This document shows positions 7,768 through 15,731 of a DNA stretch of 64,000 bases, one piece after another. The stretch spans positions 1 to 64,000 of the forward strand of contig JBASRN010000095.1 in the NCBI GenBank assembly GCA_049273855.1. Direction: 5' to 3'. The notes under the pieces are model-generated. The model was not told the origin of the DNA. It ran no database searches and saw only the letters and a list, made by a program, of their open reading frames with translations. Made by a program: the position numbers and the translations under genes. Source of the stretch: Onstottus_B sp049273855 (GTDB taxonomy: Bacteria; Acidobacteriota; Blastocatellia; UBA7656). Each line of letters starts with the position of its first letter. Position 1 is the first letter of the stretch.

Positions 7768-8901
7768 TCACGCGGGGCCGGTCTTGGCCTCGGCCATCAG
7801 TAGATTCTTATTGAGCTGCTGATCGCGCCGAACGCGCCAGATCTTGCTGTCGAGGTAGTAGTGAGTGAACGCGCCGCCCCAAATGAAAGCCATCCAGAAG
7901 CTATCCGGCCGGACGATTGTGTAATGCGGGATATGGTACGCGGCGCCAAACAACACCGCGAACGCGATGTAGCTCCAAACGTTCTTGTTGATGACCGCCG
8001 CCGCACCGTATTTCGAAGCGTCGCCCCGCGTGTATTTGTTTCGATTGTGAAACCAGATGATCCGGTGGTACTGGATGTTGTGATAGATGGTCAGCGTCGC
8101 GACTGCCGCAAGCGCAGCGGCTGCGGGCGGCTGGACCGGTTCGAGACATCGGAGCACGATCCAGTGCATCGGAAGACAAGCAGCGAGCAGCAGGAGCTTT
8201 GGAACATTCAGAGGCTGTCTCGAGTAGAGTCTCCGACATTGACGACCAACGAACAGAACCAGCGATATGAAAAACGCCCAGAACACCGGCGTCTCAAACC
8301 ACCAGACGGCGCCGCCTTCGGCTGAGAGTCCCATACCTTCGATACGTTCTTTCGCAGCTTGACTGTGAGTGAGAAACCGAATAAACGGATAGGTCATTCC
8401 CAACAACAAGAACGCGCGATCTATCAAGTTGTCGATTTCCGCCAGATCGCTGTTCTTTTTCTTATAAAGAATCATGAAACCGTAATGCTGCTTGACCAGG
8501 TGGTAGTAGGCCCAAATAGAAGCGAACAAGAAGAACACCGGGCCCCAGACATCGGTGCCCAGGAGATTGAATTGACCCGCGACGACCATGGCCGGGCCCA
8601 GCGCGAACAGCATAAAGCTGCCGTAGAAGAGCTTCGCATGTTTGCGTCGCTCTTCGCGGTCTGCGTAAGTTCGGGAGATTGTGCCGAAGACATGCGGCCC
8701 GTCGAAGCCAAGCGCCCAAATCCAAGTCAGGATCATGACTGAAAGGCCCAACTTGACCAGGGTTAGATTCCCGATCAGGAACAGGTAGCTGGCGACGACA
8801 CTGCCGATGAACCAAACCAGGTCGTCTTTCTGGTTTATGATCCAACCGCGAGCGATCAACTGGTTCTTCCTCTCGTCAATCGCCGCTGTCGCCGATCCCA
8901 T
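7768..8901 (-). CDS. Polytopic His-rich inner-membrane protein, unknown
   Basis: This 377-aa protein has about eight hydrophobic segments. Conserved-looking His/Asp clusters lie at membrane edges: FDGPHVFGTISRTY (near 65), YYHLVKQHYGFM (near 135), YHNIQYHRIIWFHNRNKY (near 280) and FTHYYLDSKIWR (near 350). Such clusters are typical of membrane diiron or haem-copper-like enzymes (desaturases, hydroxylases, Brp/Blh-type carotenoid oxygenases), but none of the standard desaturase boxes HxxxH/HxxHH is exact. The N-terminal MGSATAAIDERKNQL is soluble. It stands alone on the minus strand next to a dispersed repeat. I do not recognise the family; a metal-dependent membrane oxygenase is only a hypothesis. 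Confidence 0.75.
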   Translation of the reverse strand: MGSATAAIDERKNQLIARGWIINQKDDLVWFIGSVVASYLFLIGNLTLVKLGLSVMILTWIWALGFDGPHVFGTISRTYADREERRKHAKLFYGSFMLFALGPAMVVAGQFNLLGTDVWGPVFFLFASIWAYYHLVKQHYGFMILYKKKNSDLAEIDNLIDRAFLLLGMTYPFIRFLTHSQAAKERIEGMGLSAEGGAVWWFETPVFWAFFISLVLFVGRQCRRLYSRQPLNVPKLLLLAACLPMHWIVLRCLEPVQPPAAAALAAVATLTIYHNIQYHRIIWFHNRNKYTRGDASKYGAAAVINKNVWSYIAFAVLFGAAYHIPHYTIVRPDSFWMAFIWGGAFTHYYLDSKIWRVRRDQQLNKNLLMAEAKTGPA

Positions 8902-8988
8902 GATTACTCTCCACGAGTCGAGTTGGTTGTTGAGAGTTGCTTACGGAGCGCTAGTCTATCACAAGCCCCGCCCGCGACGGCAAACCGG

Positions 8989-9087
8989 GTAGTGGTGCAA
9001 TAGCAGGTTGAGAAGAGTCTCGCCACTAAGTCACCAACGACACGAAGCCCCACAAAGCTTTCTTTGGGGCTTGTAGCGTCGCTGGTG
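8989..9087. repeat. Dispersed repeat family B, copy 1
   Basis: The first 50 bases (gtagtggtgc.., gagaagagtctcgccac..) match the copy at 54556 with about three differences. The centre forms a hairpin (aagcccca / tggggctt). The right end abuts the surviving part of a broken AhpD-like gene. Other copies: 34341-34435, 38909-39004, 54556-54663. Confidence 0.8.
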
Positions 9088-9266
9088 TTAAGGTGCGACG
9101 ACTGCATAACCTATCACGTGCTTCAGTGCGTCAAGCAGGGCGTCTCGCGCCAGGAGTTTCTGGATACCTTCAACGTCGCGTTGGTAGTGGGCGGCTCAAT
9201 CACATCCCCCACCTGCGCACGGCATTTGAACGGATGGATGAAGTGTTGGCAGGGACGAATGCGTGA
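9088..9266 (+). pseudogene. Carboxymuconolactone decarboxylase/AhpD-like gene remnant
   Basis: Translation of the first part gives LRCDDCITYHVLQCVKQG and EEF-like helices leading to VALVVGGSIT, the AhpD/CMD core with its CxxC-x3-H redox motif. After this the frame is lost. Reading one base over from about 9213 restores the family ending PHLRTAFERMDEVLAG and a stop at 9264-9266. A single missing C in accatc>acatc would explain the shift. The N-terminal half of the domain is absent: dispersed repeat B occupies the adjoining sequence. Lost N-terminus plus frameshift make this a relic rather than a short gene. AhpD-like proteins reduce peroxides or act as CMD-type decarboxylases. Confidence 0.75.
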
Positions 9267-9353
9267 CCTTGTTGGGTCACAGCCTCTACCTACCGGCTCA
9301 TTCAATTCGATGCCGCTTATTTAAGTTGCTTGAACCCTTCGCTCGCGGCTGGG

Positions 9354-9929
9354 TCAGGCTATCTCCTCAGGCGTCACAATGCGGCGATAAATCCCTGAGT
9401 CTACCCTGAAACGGCGAAAGCCGTGTTTCTCGACGGCGCGCAGGCCGGCGCTTGTCACCGGCCTGACATACAAAGACCGTATGCGTTGAGTGGCTCTAGC
9501 GATTTGTCTTATGTCCTGGTACAGAAGATGAATCAAATAGGCCTGTGCGTGCCGGTTCGCTCCATACACCATCGACACATAAATCGCCGCTGCATCTGTC
9601 GAGTCTGCGCAGATCTGTTGCGTGTCAATCTCGCGACTCTTGATGATGCGTCCAGCCTCGATCGACTCTTCGCATTCGCGGTTGATCGGATAAAGGATAT
9701 AGAAGCCCGCCAGGTCTCCCTCCGTTGGGAGTTTCCTTCTTATGAGCTTGATGATCTGGCTGTTGGCGGCATGACGCTCGAGTAACACTTCTTCAGTGAC
9801 GTGAGAGATTCTCTCGAGGATGCCGCCATCGAACCCGCAGATCTCTCTTACCGCTTGACGGTCAGAATGCTGGGCGACAAATCGATCTGCGAAGTATCGC
9901 AGCATTCGGGTCGATATCGTTCTTCCCAA
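9354..9929 (-). CDS. GNAT-like N-acetyltransferase-related protein, hypothetical
   Basis: This 191-aa cytoplasmic protein has no signal peptide or membrane helix. The pattern is GNAT-like: LAGFYILYPINREC (strand), a central block TDAAAIYVSMVYG, an amphipathic helix AQAYLIHLLYQDIRQIAR, and a final RPVTSAGLRAVEKHGFRR resembling the 'x-N-x-x-G-L-x-x-x-x-x-x-G-F' end of acetyltransferases. The acetyl-CoA signature R/Q-x-x-G-x-G/A is not evident, so activity is doubtful. The start is TTG 9929 (GAGG about 10 nt upstream); ATG at codon 9 is the alternative. It lies 55 bp downstream of a DinB gene on the same strand and may be co-transcribed with it. Confidence 0.6.
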   Translation of the reverse strand: MGRTISTRMLRYFADRFVAQHSDRQAVREICGFDGGILERISHVTEEVLLERHAANSQIIKLIRRKLPTEGDLAGFYILYPINRECEESIEAGRIIKSREIDTQQICADSTDAAAIYVSMVYGANRHAQAYLIHLLYQDIRQIARATQRIRSLYVRPVTSAGLRAVEKHGFRRFRVDSGIYRRIVTPEEIA

Positions 9930-9984
9930 AGCTTCACTACCTCGACTTATGGGGATCGCTTATCAGGACCGAGAGCGGCCCCGA

Positions 9985-10494
9985 TCAGAACGAGCCCTCG
10001 TCGGCAGACGGGCCGTAGATAGACGGTACCGGAATGTCGTTAAGCCGCAGATAGACGCCAAGCTGCGCGCGGTGATGGATACTGTGGTTCATCACGAAGC
10101 TCCGCAGAACGGCGATCTTGGGCAACGTTAGCACGGTCTGCCCGCCGGACAGCAACGTCCAGGGCCGAAAGAGCTGCTCGTCGCTGGCGCCCGCGATGGC
10201 GGCTCGGGCGGCGGCGACGTTGCCGTCGAACATGTCGAGCAGATCCTTGGCCGTCTTCGCCTCCCGACCCTTTAGCGGCGGCTCGCCCACCGGAGCTATG
10301 TCGATCGAATCCTGATTTACTGTCATGACCGACCAGATCGGCAGAGTCGCAATGTGGCTTGCGAGGTGTACCATCGAGGAGGATTTCTCATGCGGCTTCC
10401 AGTTAAACTTGTCTTCGGGCACCCGTTCGAGGGTTTTTCGTGTGTTAGCCATTTCGATATCGAACTCGGGCAACAGTGTGTCACTCAACGCCAT
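9985..10494 (-). CDS. DinB family protein
   Basis: This 169-aa protein belongs to the DinB/YfiT-like four-helix-bundle family, cytoplasmic metal-dependent enzymes that often act as thiol transferases or are stress-induced. The three predicted metal-binding histidines are visible: His near residue 43 in SSSMVHLASHIA, and the HxxxH pair in MNHSIHHRAQLGVYLR near residue 140. The N-terminal helix LPEFDIEMANTRKTLERVPEDK and a helix-ending WKPHEKS are typical. The exact substrate cannot be read from sequence. A GNAT-like gene follows downstream. The ATG is preceded by GGAGGAAC (in the reverse complement of 10497-10504), which supports the start. Confidence 0.9.
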   Translation of the reverse strand: MALSDTLLPEFDIEMANTRKTLERVPEDKFNWKPHEKSSSMVHLASHIATLPIWSVMTVNQDSIDIAPVGEPPLKGREAKTAKDLLDMFDGNVAAARAAIAGASDEQLFRPWTLLSGGQTVLTLPKIAVLRSFVMNHSIHHRAQLGVYLRLNDIPVPSIYGPSADEGSF

Positions 10495-10558
10495 AATGTT
10501 CCTCCAAAGGAATTGGCTAGTAGTTAGTCACGATTATCTTGATGAACTCGGCGTGCAA

Positions 10559-10592
10559 CCTGTACGGGCGTCCCTCCTTGGGCGCCCCTCCT
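10559..10592. repeat. Dispersed repeat family A, half copy
   Basis: The sequence tgtacgggcg tccctccttg ggcgcccct matches the left arm of the complete inverted-repeat copies at 40672, 46746 and 61805. The right arm is absent, so it is a truncated element. Confidence 0.6.
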
Positions 10593-10772
10593 TCGTCCTC
10601 CGTAGAGCTTCATCATCTTCACAGTGACTGAGGACTCGGTTTCAACAGACACGCGCGTCAATCAGACAAAGAGATTAGTCAAGAACTATGGTTGTGTCCA
10701 TTCGGGATAGTGATCTGCTGCCTCAAACCGGTCAACGCGAGTCAGACGTCCCACCCTGGAGAGGGCCTTCGT

Positions 10773-10801
10773 TTGACAGCACTGTCGCTGACTGTTAGGC
10801 T
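10773..10801 (+). promoter_or_regulatory. Possible sigma-70-type promoter for the RRM gene
   Basis: A perfect -35 hexamer TTGACA (10773-10778) is followed 17 bp later by TAGGCT, a weak -10 (three of six). It would leave a leader of about 130 nt before ATG 10943, as is common for cold-regulated RNA-binding proteins. Confidence 0.3.
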
Positions 10802-10942
10802 TTAATGTGAATAGAGATCAGCTCACTCTCTTCTCAGCATTTCTGGAATCATCCAGACCAACTGACCACCACAGCTCACCTTCCAAGGAGTCAGCGCGTT
10901 AACCCGTGGTCTGGAGCTTCTAGAAGAAATAAAGGAAATCGT

Positions 10943-11194
10943 ATGTCAGCCAAATTGTTTGTTGGAAATCTCTCGTCGGACACCACCAGTGATGAACTCC
11001 GCACGCTATTCAGCGGCGCGGGCGAGGTCGAATCTTGCCAGTTGATAACGGATCGTGACAGCGGAGCCTCAAAGGGATTCGCCTTCATCGAGATGAACTC
11101 GAAGGACACCGCGAACGCAGCGAAAACCCAGTTTAACGGCCAGGATCTGCACGGCCGTGCGCTAAAGGTGGATGACGCCAAGCCCCGGAACTAG
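10943..11194 (+). CDS. RNA recognition motif (RRM) protein, Rbp type
   Basis: This 83-aa protein is a single RRM. RNP-2 is KLFVGNL (residues 4-10) and RNP-1 is KGFAFIEM (near 44-51), with the aromatic positions conserved. Such small RNA-binding proteins occur in cyanobacteria and many soil bacteria, are often cold-induced, and bind single-stranded RNA in the cytoplasm. It lacks the glycine-rich tail found in many cyanobacterial homologues and ends at DDAKPRN. AAAGGAAA lies about 7 nt before the ATG. A long, possibly regulatory leader precedes it. The next gene, 123 bp downstream, is a CarD-like regulator. Confidence 0.95.
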   Translation: MSAKLFVGNLSSDTTSDELRTLFSGAGEVESCQLITDRDSGASKGFAFIEMNSKDTANAAKTQFNGQDLHGRALKVDDAKPRN

Positions 11195-11317
11195 GAATCG
11201 GAACATGGCGTGGACGGCGGCCAAAAGAAGAGTCTTGTTTGAAGTCATGATCAGCCGGATATGAGTCGCAAGCGAATCTGACTTGGCCGCCATTCAATAT
11301 TCAACCGTGGAGACGTT

Positions 11318-11809
11318 ATGCTTGCAGTTGGAAACAAGGTCAATTATCCGTGTCATGGTCCGTGCCTGATCAGCTCAATCACGGAAAGAACCATTGGTGA
11401 CCGACCGATGACGTTCTACCAGTTACTCGTTCTCAATGATGGCGGCCTGAAGTTGTTGATTCCAGTGGAAAAGCTCCGGTCAGTTGGGATCCGGCCGCTG
11501 CTAAGCAAGGCCGACATTCCGAAACTGCTGAATCAGCTAAAGCTGCCATCCAAGCCGGCCGTCGATCGCAAACAACGCGTCCGTGACAACTTAAAACTGC
11601 TCGCCTCCGGGTCGGCATTTGACCTGGCCGAGATCGTTGAGTCTCTGAACGAGTTGCTTGAAACGAGCGCGTTATCGTTCGGCGAGCGCAGCACCCTTGA
11701 CCGGGCGAAACGGCTACTCATCTGTGAGATATCGGAAGTGATGGAACAGACGAAGGAAGAGGCGGAGGAGCAGGTAGACCGAGCCCTTGTCGCGCGAAGA
11801 AAGAACTAG
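11318..11809 (+). CDS. CarD/CdnL-like transcription regulator
   Basis: This 163-aa protein has an N-terminal CarD_CdnL_TRCF RNA-polymerase-interacting domain: FAVGNKVNYPCHGP-type opening (here MLAVGNKVNYPCHGPC), then tight beta strands FYQLLVLNDGGLKLLIPVEK and the PVEKLRSVGIRPL turn. A helical C-terminal part follows (RVRDNLKLLASGSAFDLAEIVESL, STLDRAKRLLICEISEVM), as in CdnL proteins that bind the RNAP beta subunit and stabilise open promoter complexes. GGAG (11309-11312) lies 5 nt before ATG. The motif strings quoted are split parts of one domain. Family assignment is secure; whether it is the essential CdnL or an accessory paralogue is unknown. Confidence 0.9.
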   Translation: MLAVGNKVNYPCHGPCLISSITERTIGDRPMTFYQLLVLNDGGLKLLIPVEKLRSVGIRPLLSKADIPKLLNQLKLPSKPAVDRKQRVRDNLKLLASGSAFDLAEIVESLNELLETSALSFGERSTLDRAKRLLICEISEVMEQTKEEAEEQVDRALVARRKN

Positions 11810-11944
11810 AACCGTCGGCGCTTTCTTGACTTGACTCGGCCTGGCGCTCGTCTTGCAGATCGAAGCTGATTCCACGCAGAGCTCACAACCCACACACCCA
11901 CTTTGAATGCCCCAGGCATCTGAGTGCTCCCGCGGTCATCTCGC

Positions 11945-11973
11945 TTGACCCGCTTGTCGTCAAAACATAGAAT
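11945..11973 (+). promoter_or_regulatory. Predicted promoter of the S9 peptidase gene
   Basis: A -35 TTGACC (11945-11950) and a -10 TAGAAT (11968-11973), each five of six to consensus, are separated by exactly 17 bp. The predicted start of transcription near 11980 gives a leader of about 80 nt before ATG 12061. This is the best sigma-70-like promoter I see in the window. Confidence 0.6.
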
Positions 11974-12060
11974 GCCTCACCAAGAAGCAGTTCTTGATTC
12001 ATCAATACGAGCTTCGCAACCAGTGGGCTGATCATTAATCACTTCCGGCAGGAGTCTGAA

Positions 12061-14070
12061 ATGCGAAACCGAACTCTTTTGACGGCACTTGCGCTTGTCG
12101 CCGCATTGTCGGCAAGCGCGTGGGCGAACGGCAAGGGCAAGCTGACGCTCGATCTCTATATGGATTGGGAATACGTCGCGGCGCCACAGATCTCGTCCGA
12201 CGGGTCTCAAATTGTCTACACGCGGCGATGGACCGATAAAATCAACGACAAATTCGAGAGCGACGTCTGGATCATTAACTCCGACGGCAGCAAGAACCGC
12301 TTTCTGGTGAAAGGCTCCTCGCCGCTGTGGTCGCCAGACGGCAAGCGCATCGCCTACATCGCTCCCGGCCAGCCGACAGGCCCTCAGATTTGGGTCAAAT
12401 GGATGGACTCGGGCGAAGAGACCCAGTTGACGCGGCTCGAACGCGCGCCCACCAACATTGACTGGTCCCCGGACGGTAAGCGAATCGCCTTTAACATGAG
12501 CGTTGCGTCGAAGCCTGACTTCACGGTCAAGCTTCCCGCACGTCCTAACGGCGCCAAGTGGATCGAGCCGCCTCGAGTGATTGATCGCCTGGATTATCGC
12601 GCCGACGGACAGGGCTACCGCTCGGATGGCTACACTCACATCTTCGTGATCGGAGGCGATTCCGGAGGCACACCGCGCCAATTGACCGAAGGCGACTACA
12701 ACCACGGCTCGCCCGAATGGACTCCCGACTCGCAGACGATCATCTTCAGCGCTATTCGCAAACCCGACGCGGAGTACCAGCGCGGAGACTCCGAGGTGTA
12801 CTCGCTGTCGGTCAAAGACGGTACGATCCGCCAGCTCACCGACCGCAAGGGCGCCGACCAGGGCCCGGTGATTTCGCCGGACGGCCGCTACATCGCCTAT
12901 ACCGGGTCAGATCGCAGCGACAACACCTACACAGTGTCAAAGCTTTACTTGATGGACATCGACGGCGGCAACAAGATGACGTTGACTGATGGCTTCGATC
13001 GCTCGCCGGCTCGTCCGGTCTGGGCTGCGGATGGAAGCGGTGTGTACTTTACGACCGAAGACAAAGGCACCGACAATCTCTACTTCGAACCGGCGAAAGG
13101 CGGCGCGCCGCGTCAGGTCACCCAGGGGAATCATCAGCTCCAGGTTTCATCGATGGCCCGGAACGGCATCGCGGCGGGCGTTCTCACTGGTCCAAGCGAA
13201 CCCGGCGATGTCGTAGTCTTCAATCTCAAAAAACCGATTATCAAGAAAGTGACCGATGTGAACGGCGACTTGCTCGAAGCCCGCCGGCTCGGCGAAGTGG
13301 AAGAGATATGGTACGACTCGGTTGGCGGCAAAAAGATCCAAGGCTGGATAGTGAAGCCGCCCGACTTCGATGCGTCGAAGAAATATCCGCTCATGCTTTA
13401 CATCCACGGAGGTCCGCACACGATGTACGGAGTCGGGTTCAACTTCGAGTTTCAGAACCACGCGGCCGAAGGTTACATCGTGCTGTATACGAACCCGCGC
13501 GGCTCGACCGGATACGGCGAGGAGTTCGGCAATGCGATCAACAACAACTATCCGGGTCAGGACTACGACGACCTGATCAACGGCGTTGATGCGGTGATCA
13601 AGAAGGGCTTCATCGATGATCGCAATCTGTTTGTAACCGGCGGAAGCGGGGGCGGCGTGCTAACCGCATGGATAGTCGGGCACACTAATCGGTTTGCGGC
13701 GGCGGTGTCGATGAAGCCGGTCATCAACTGGTACAGCTTCGTGGGCACGACCGACGGTTCGTCGTGGTACTACAACTTCAAGAAGCTGCCGTGGGAGGAC
13801 CCTTCTGAACACATTCGGCGCTCGCCGATAACATACGTCGGGAATGTAACCACACCGACGATGCTGATAACCGGCGAGCTGGACCTGCGGACGCCGATGG
13901 AGGAGACGGAGCAGTATTACCGCGCATTAAAGCTTCGCAAGATCGACACGCTGATGGTGCGGCTGCCGGATGAGTATCACGGCTTCAACGCGGTTCCCCG
14001 CCATCCGTCCAACAGGCTTCAGCAGATACTCCATCTTCGCGGGTGGTTCGAGAAGTACAAGAAGAAGTGA
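12061..14070 (+). CDS. Exported S9 family prolyl oligopeptidase-like peptidase
   Basis: This 669-aa protein starts with a signal peptide (LLTALALVAALSASAWA). Next is a beta-propeller built of WD40-like PD40 repeats (recurrent SPDGKRIAY / SPDGRYIAYTG / WTPDSQTIIFS), and then a C-terminal alpha/beta-hydrolase peptidase domain. The catalytic triad is Ser529 in GGSGGG, Asp608 in GELDLRTP and His640 in DEYHGFN, with oxyanion motif HGGPH. It belongs to the dipeptidyl/acylaminoacyl peptidase group that trims oligopeptides in the periplasm or outside the cell. CAGGAG lies upstream of the ATG, and a good promoter is found at 11945-11973. It is a stand-alone gene. The family is certain, the precise specificity is not. 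Confidence 0.95.
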   Translation: MRNRTLLTALALVAALSASAWANGKGKLTLDLYMDWEYVAAPQISSDGSQIVYTRRWTDKINDKFESDVWIINSDGSKNRFLVKGSSPLWSPDGKRIAYIAPGQPTGPQIWVKWMDSGEETQLTRLERAPTNIDWSPDGKRIAFNMSVASKPDFTVKLPARPNGAKWIEPPRVIDRLDYRADGQGYRSDGYTHIFVIGGDSGGTPRQLTEGDYNHGSPEWTPDSQTIIFSAIRKPDAEYQRGDSEVYSLSVKDGTIRQLTDRKGADQGPVISPDGRYIAYTGSDRSDNTYTVSKLYLMDIDGGNKMTLTDGFDRSPARPVWAADGSGVYFTTEDKGTDNLYFEPAKGGAPRQVTQGNHQLQVSSMARNGIAAGVLTGPSEPGDVVVFNLKKPIIKKVTDVNGDLLEARRLGEVEEIWYDSVGGKKIQGWIVKPPDFDASKKYPLMLYIHGGPHTMYGVGFNFEFQNHAAEGYIVLYTNPRGSTGYGEEFGNAINNNYPGQDYDDLINGVDAVIKKGFIDDRNLFVTGGSGGGVLTAWIVGHTNRFAAAVSMKPVINWYSFVGTTDGSSWYYNFKKLPWEDPSEHIRRSPITYVGNVTTPTMLITGELDLRTPMEETEQYYRALKLRKIDTLMVRLPDEYHGFNAVPRHPSNRLQQILHLRGWFEKYKKK

Positions 14071-14298
14071 AGAAGCCCACTGTCTTGAACACGAAAGAGG
14101 CCGGAACAGGACAGGACGAGCAGCGGTGAGGGCGAATAGTGCTTCCTCTGTTTCGCCGGGAGCTTAACAAGTTGCGTTGCACCGAGCGCGTGCGAATGGT
14201 GCTGGCAGCCCTTGGACACTCATTGAGTTCGGTAAGAAGAATCAAATGGCAGCATTTACGGCAACGCCGCTGCCACTCTGACCGTGAAGCGAGTCTAG

Positions 14299-14336
<38 letters not shown>

Positions 14337-14337
14337 C

Positions 14338-15702
14338 ATGAACCCAACCACCATAAGCATCCGAAGGATCGGTGTCTCGATTTCGCTGTTTCTCCTTTTT
14401 GTTGCGAGCGCGGCGGCGCAAGACCTCACTCCGAAGTTTGATGAATACCTGAGTGCGCTTGTGGATCAAGCGCGGTTCACCGGCGCTGTTCTCGTCGCGC
14501 GCGAGGGCAAAGTGGTTTTCAGCAAAGGCTACGGCCTTGCGAATGCTGAGTTCGACGCGCCGAACGCGCCCGAGACCAGATTCCGGCTCGGCTCGATCAC
14601 CAAGCAGTTCACCGCGGCCGCGACTTTGGTTCTGCAAGAGCGCGGCAAGCTGAGCGTGCAGGACCCTGTCTGCAAGTACATAGAGAACTGCCCGACCGCA
14701 TGGAGCGAAATAACGATCCATCATCTGCTGAGCCACACCGGCGGCATCCCAAACTTCACGAGCTTTCCCGATTATTTACCAAAGATGATGATGCCGGTGA
14801 CGGCGCAAGATATGATCGCGCGCTTCAAGGACAAACCGCTCGACTTCAAACCGGGTGAAAAGTGGAGCTACAGCAACTCGGGCTACTACCTGCTGGGTTG
14901 CATCATCGAGAAAGCCGCCGGCGAATCATACGAGAGCTTCTTACAGAAGAGTGTCCTGGATCCCCTCAAAATGGCGAGCACGGGGTACGAGCACCAGGAC
15001 ACGATCTTAAAGAGACGCGCGACCGGCTATTCGTTCGCAAAAGGAAAAAAGGTCAACTCGGCATACATTGATATGACGCAACCGTACTCGGCGGGCGCGC
15101 TCTATTCGACGGTGGGCGATCTCTTCCTGTGGTATGAAGCGCTGTTTTCGGGGAAGGTGGTTTCGCCGAAGTCTCTCGAAGCGATGATTACGCCGGTCAA
15201 GAACAACTACGGCTACGGGCTGGGCGTTGACTCGAAGTACAATCGCAAGATGATCAGTCACGGCGGCGGGATCAACGGGTTTTCCACTTACATTGCTCGC
15301 TTCCCGGATGAGAGAGTGACGATCGTTGTATTGCGCAATGCTGACTATGGCGCGCCCGGGCCGGGCAAGATCAGCCAGGATCTCGCGGCAATTCTTTTTG
15401 GCGAGAAGTATGAGATTCCGGCGGATATTGCTGAGGTCAAGGTTGATCCCAGGATATTTGACGCTTACGCCGGCCAGTACGAGATCATGCCGAACTTCAT
15501 CCTCACCATCAGCAATGATGCCGGTCACTTGATGGCGCAGGCGACCGGCCAGCCGAAGGTCGAGCTGTTCCCCGAATCAGAAACGAAATTCTTTCTGAAA
15601 GTAGTGGACGCGAAGGTCACCTTTGTTAAAGATGCCGCCGGCAGGGTCACGCATCTCATTCTGCATCAGGGAGGAGACCAGCAAGCGAAGAAGATCAACT
15701 AG
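14338..15702 (+). CDS. Exported serine hydrolase, beta-lactamase class C / PBP4* family
   Basis: This 454-aa protein has a signal peptide ending near AAAQ. The class C/beta-lactamase-related catalytic signatures are intact: Ser86-x-x-Lys89 in GSITKQF, Tyr178-Ser-Asn in YSNSGYYLLG, and His308-Gly-Gly in SHGGGINGF. Members of this family act as D-aminopeptidases, esterases or peptidoglycan DD-peptidases; few are true beta-lactamases. A C-terminal lipocalin-like domain (after about 370, AGQYEIMPNFILTIS) is usual in the group. The start ATG has no classical Shine-Dalgarno; instead a 33-bp (AG)n tract lies directly before it, so translation may depend on tract length. It stands alone between the S9 peptidase and pfkA. 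Confidence 0.93.
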   Translation: MNPTTISIRRIGVSISLFLLFVASAAAQDLTPKFDEYLSALVDQARFTGAVLVAREGKVVFSKGYGLANAEFDAPNAPETRFRLGSITKQFTAAATLVLQERGKLSVQDPVCKYIENCPTAWSEITIHHLLSHTGGIPNFTSFPDYLPKMMMPVTAQDMIARFKDKPLDFKPGEKWSYSNSGYYLLGCIIEKAAGESYESFLQKSVLDPLKMASTGYEHQDTILKRRATGYSFAKGKKVNSAYIDMTQPYSAGALYSTVGDLFLWYEALFSGKVVSPKSLEAMITPVKNNYGYGLGVDSKYNRKMISHGGGINGFSTYIARFPDERVTIVVLRNADYGAPGPGKISQDLAAILFGEKYEIPADIAEVKVDPRIFDAYAGQYEIMPNFILTISNDAGHLMAQATGQPKVELFPESETKFFLKVVDAKVTFVKDAAGRVTHLILHQGGDQQAKKIN

Positions 15703-15731
15703 GCACTCGCATCGATCTGTTTGCGTTTGAA

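Larger units (their letters stand above)
10495..10942. other. 448-bp intergenic region
   Basis: This region separates divergent DinB and RRM genes. It holds a half copy of dispersed repeat A (10559-10592), a possible promoter for the RRM gene (TTGACA at 10773-10778) and a leader of roughly 130 nt. I see no gene in it. Confidence 0.6.
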
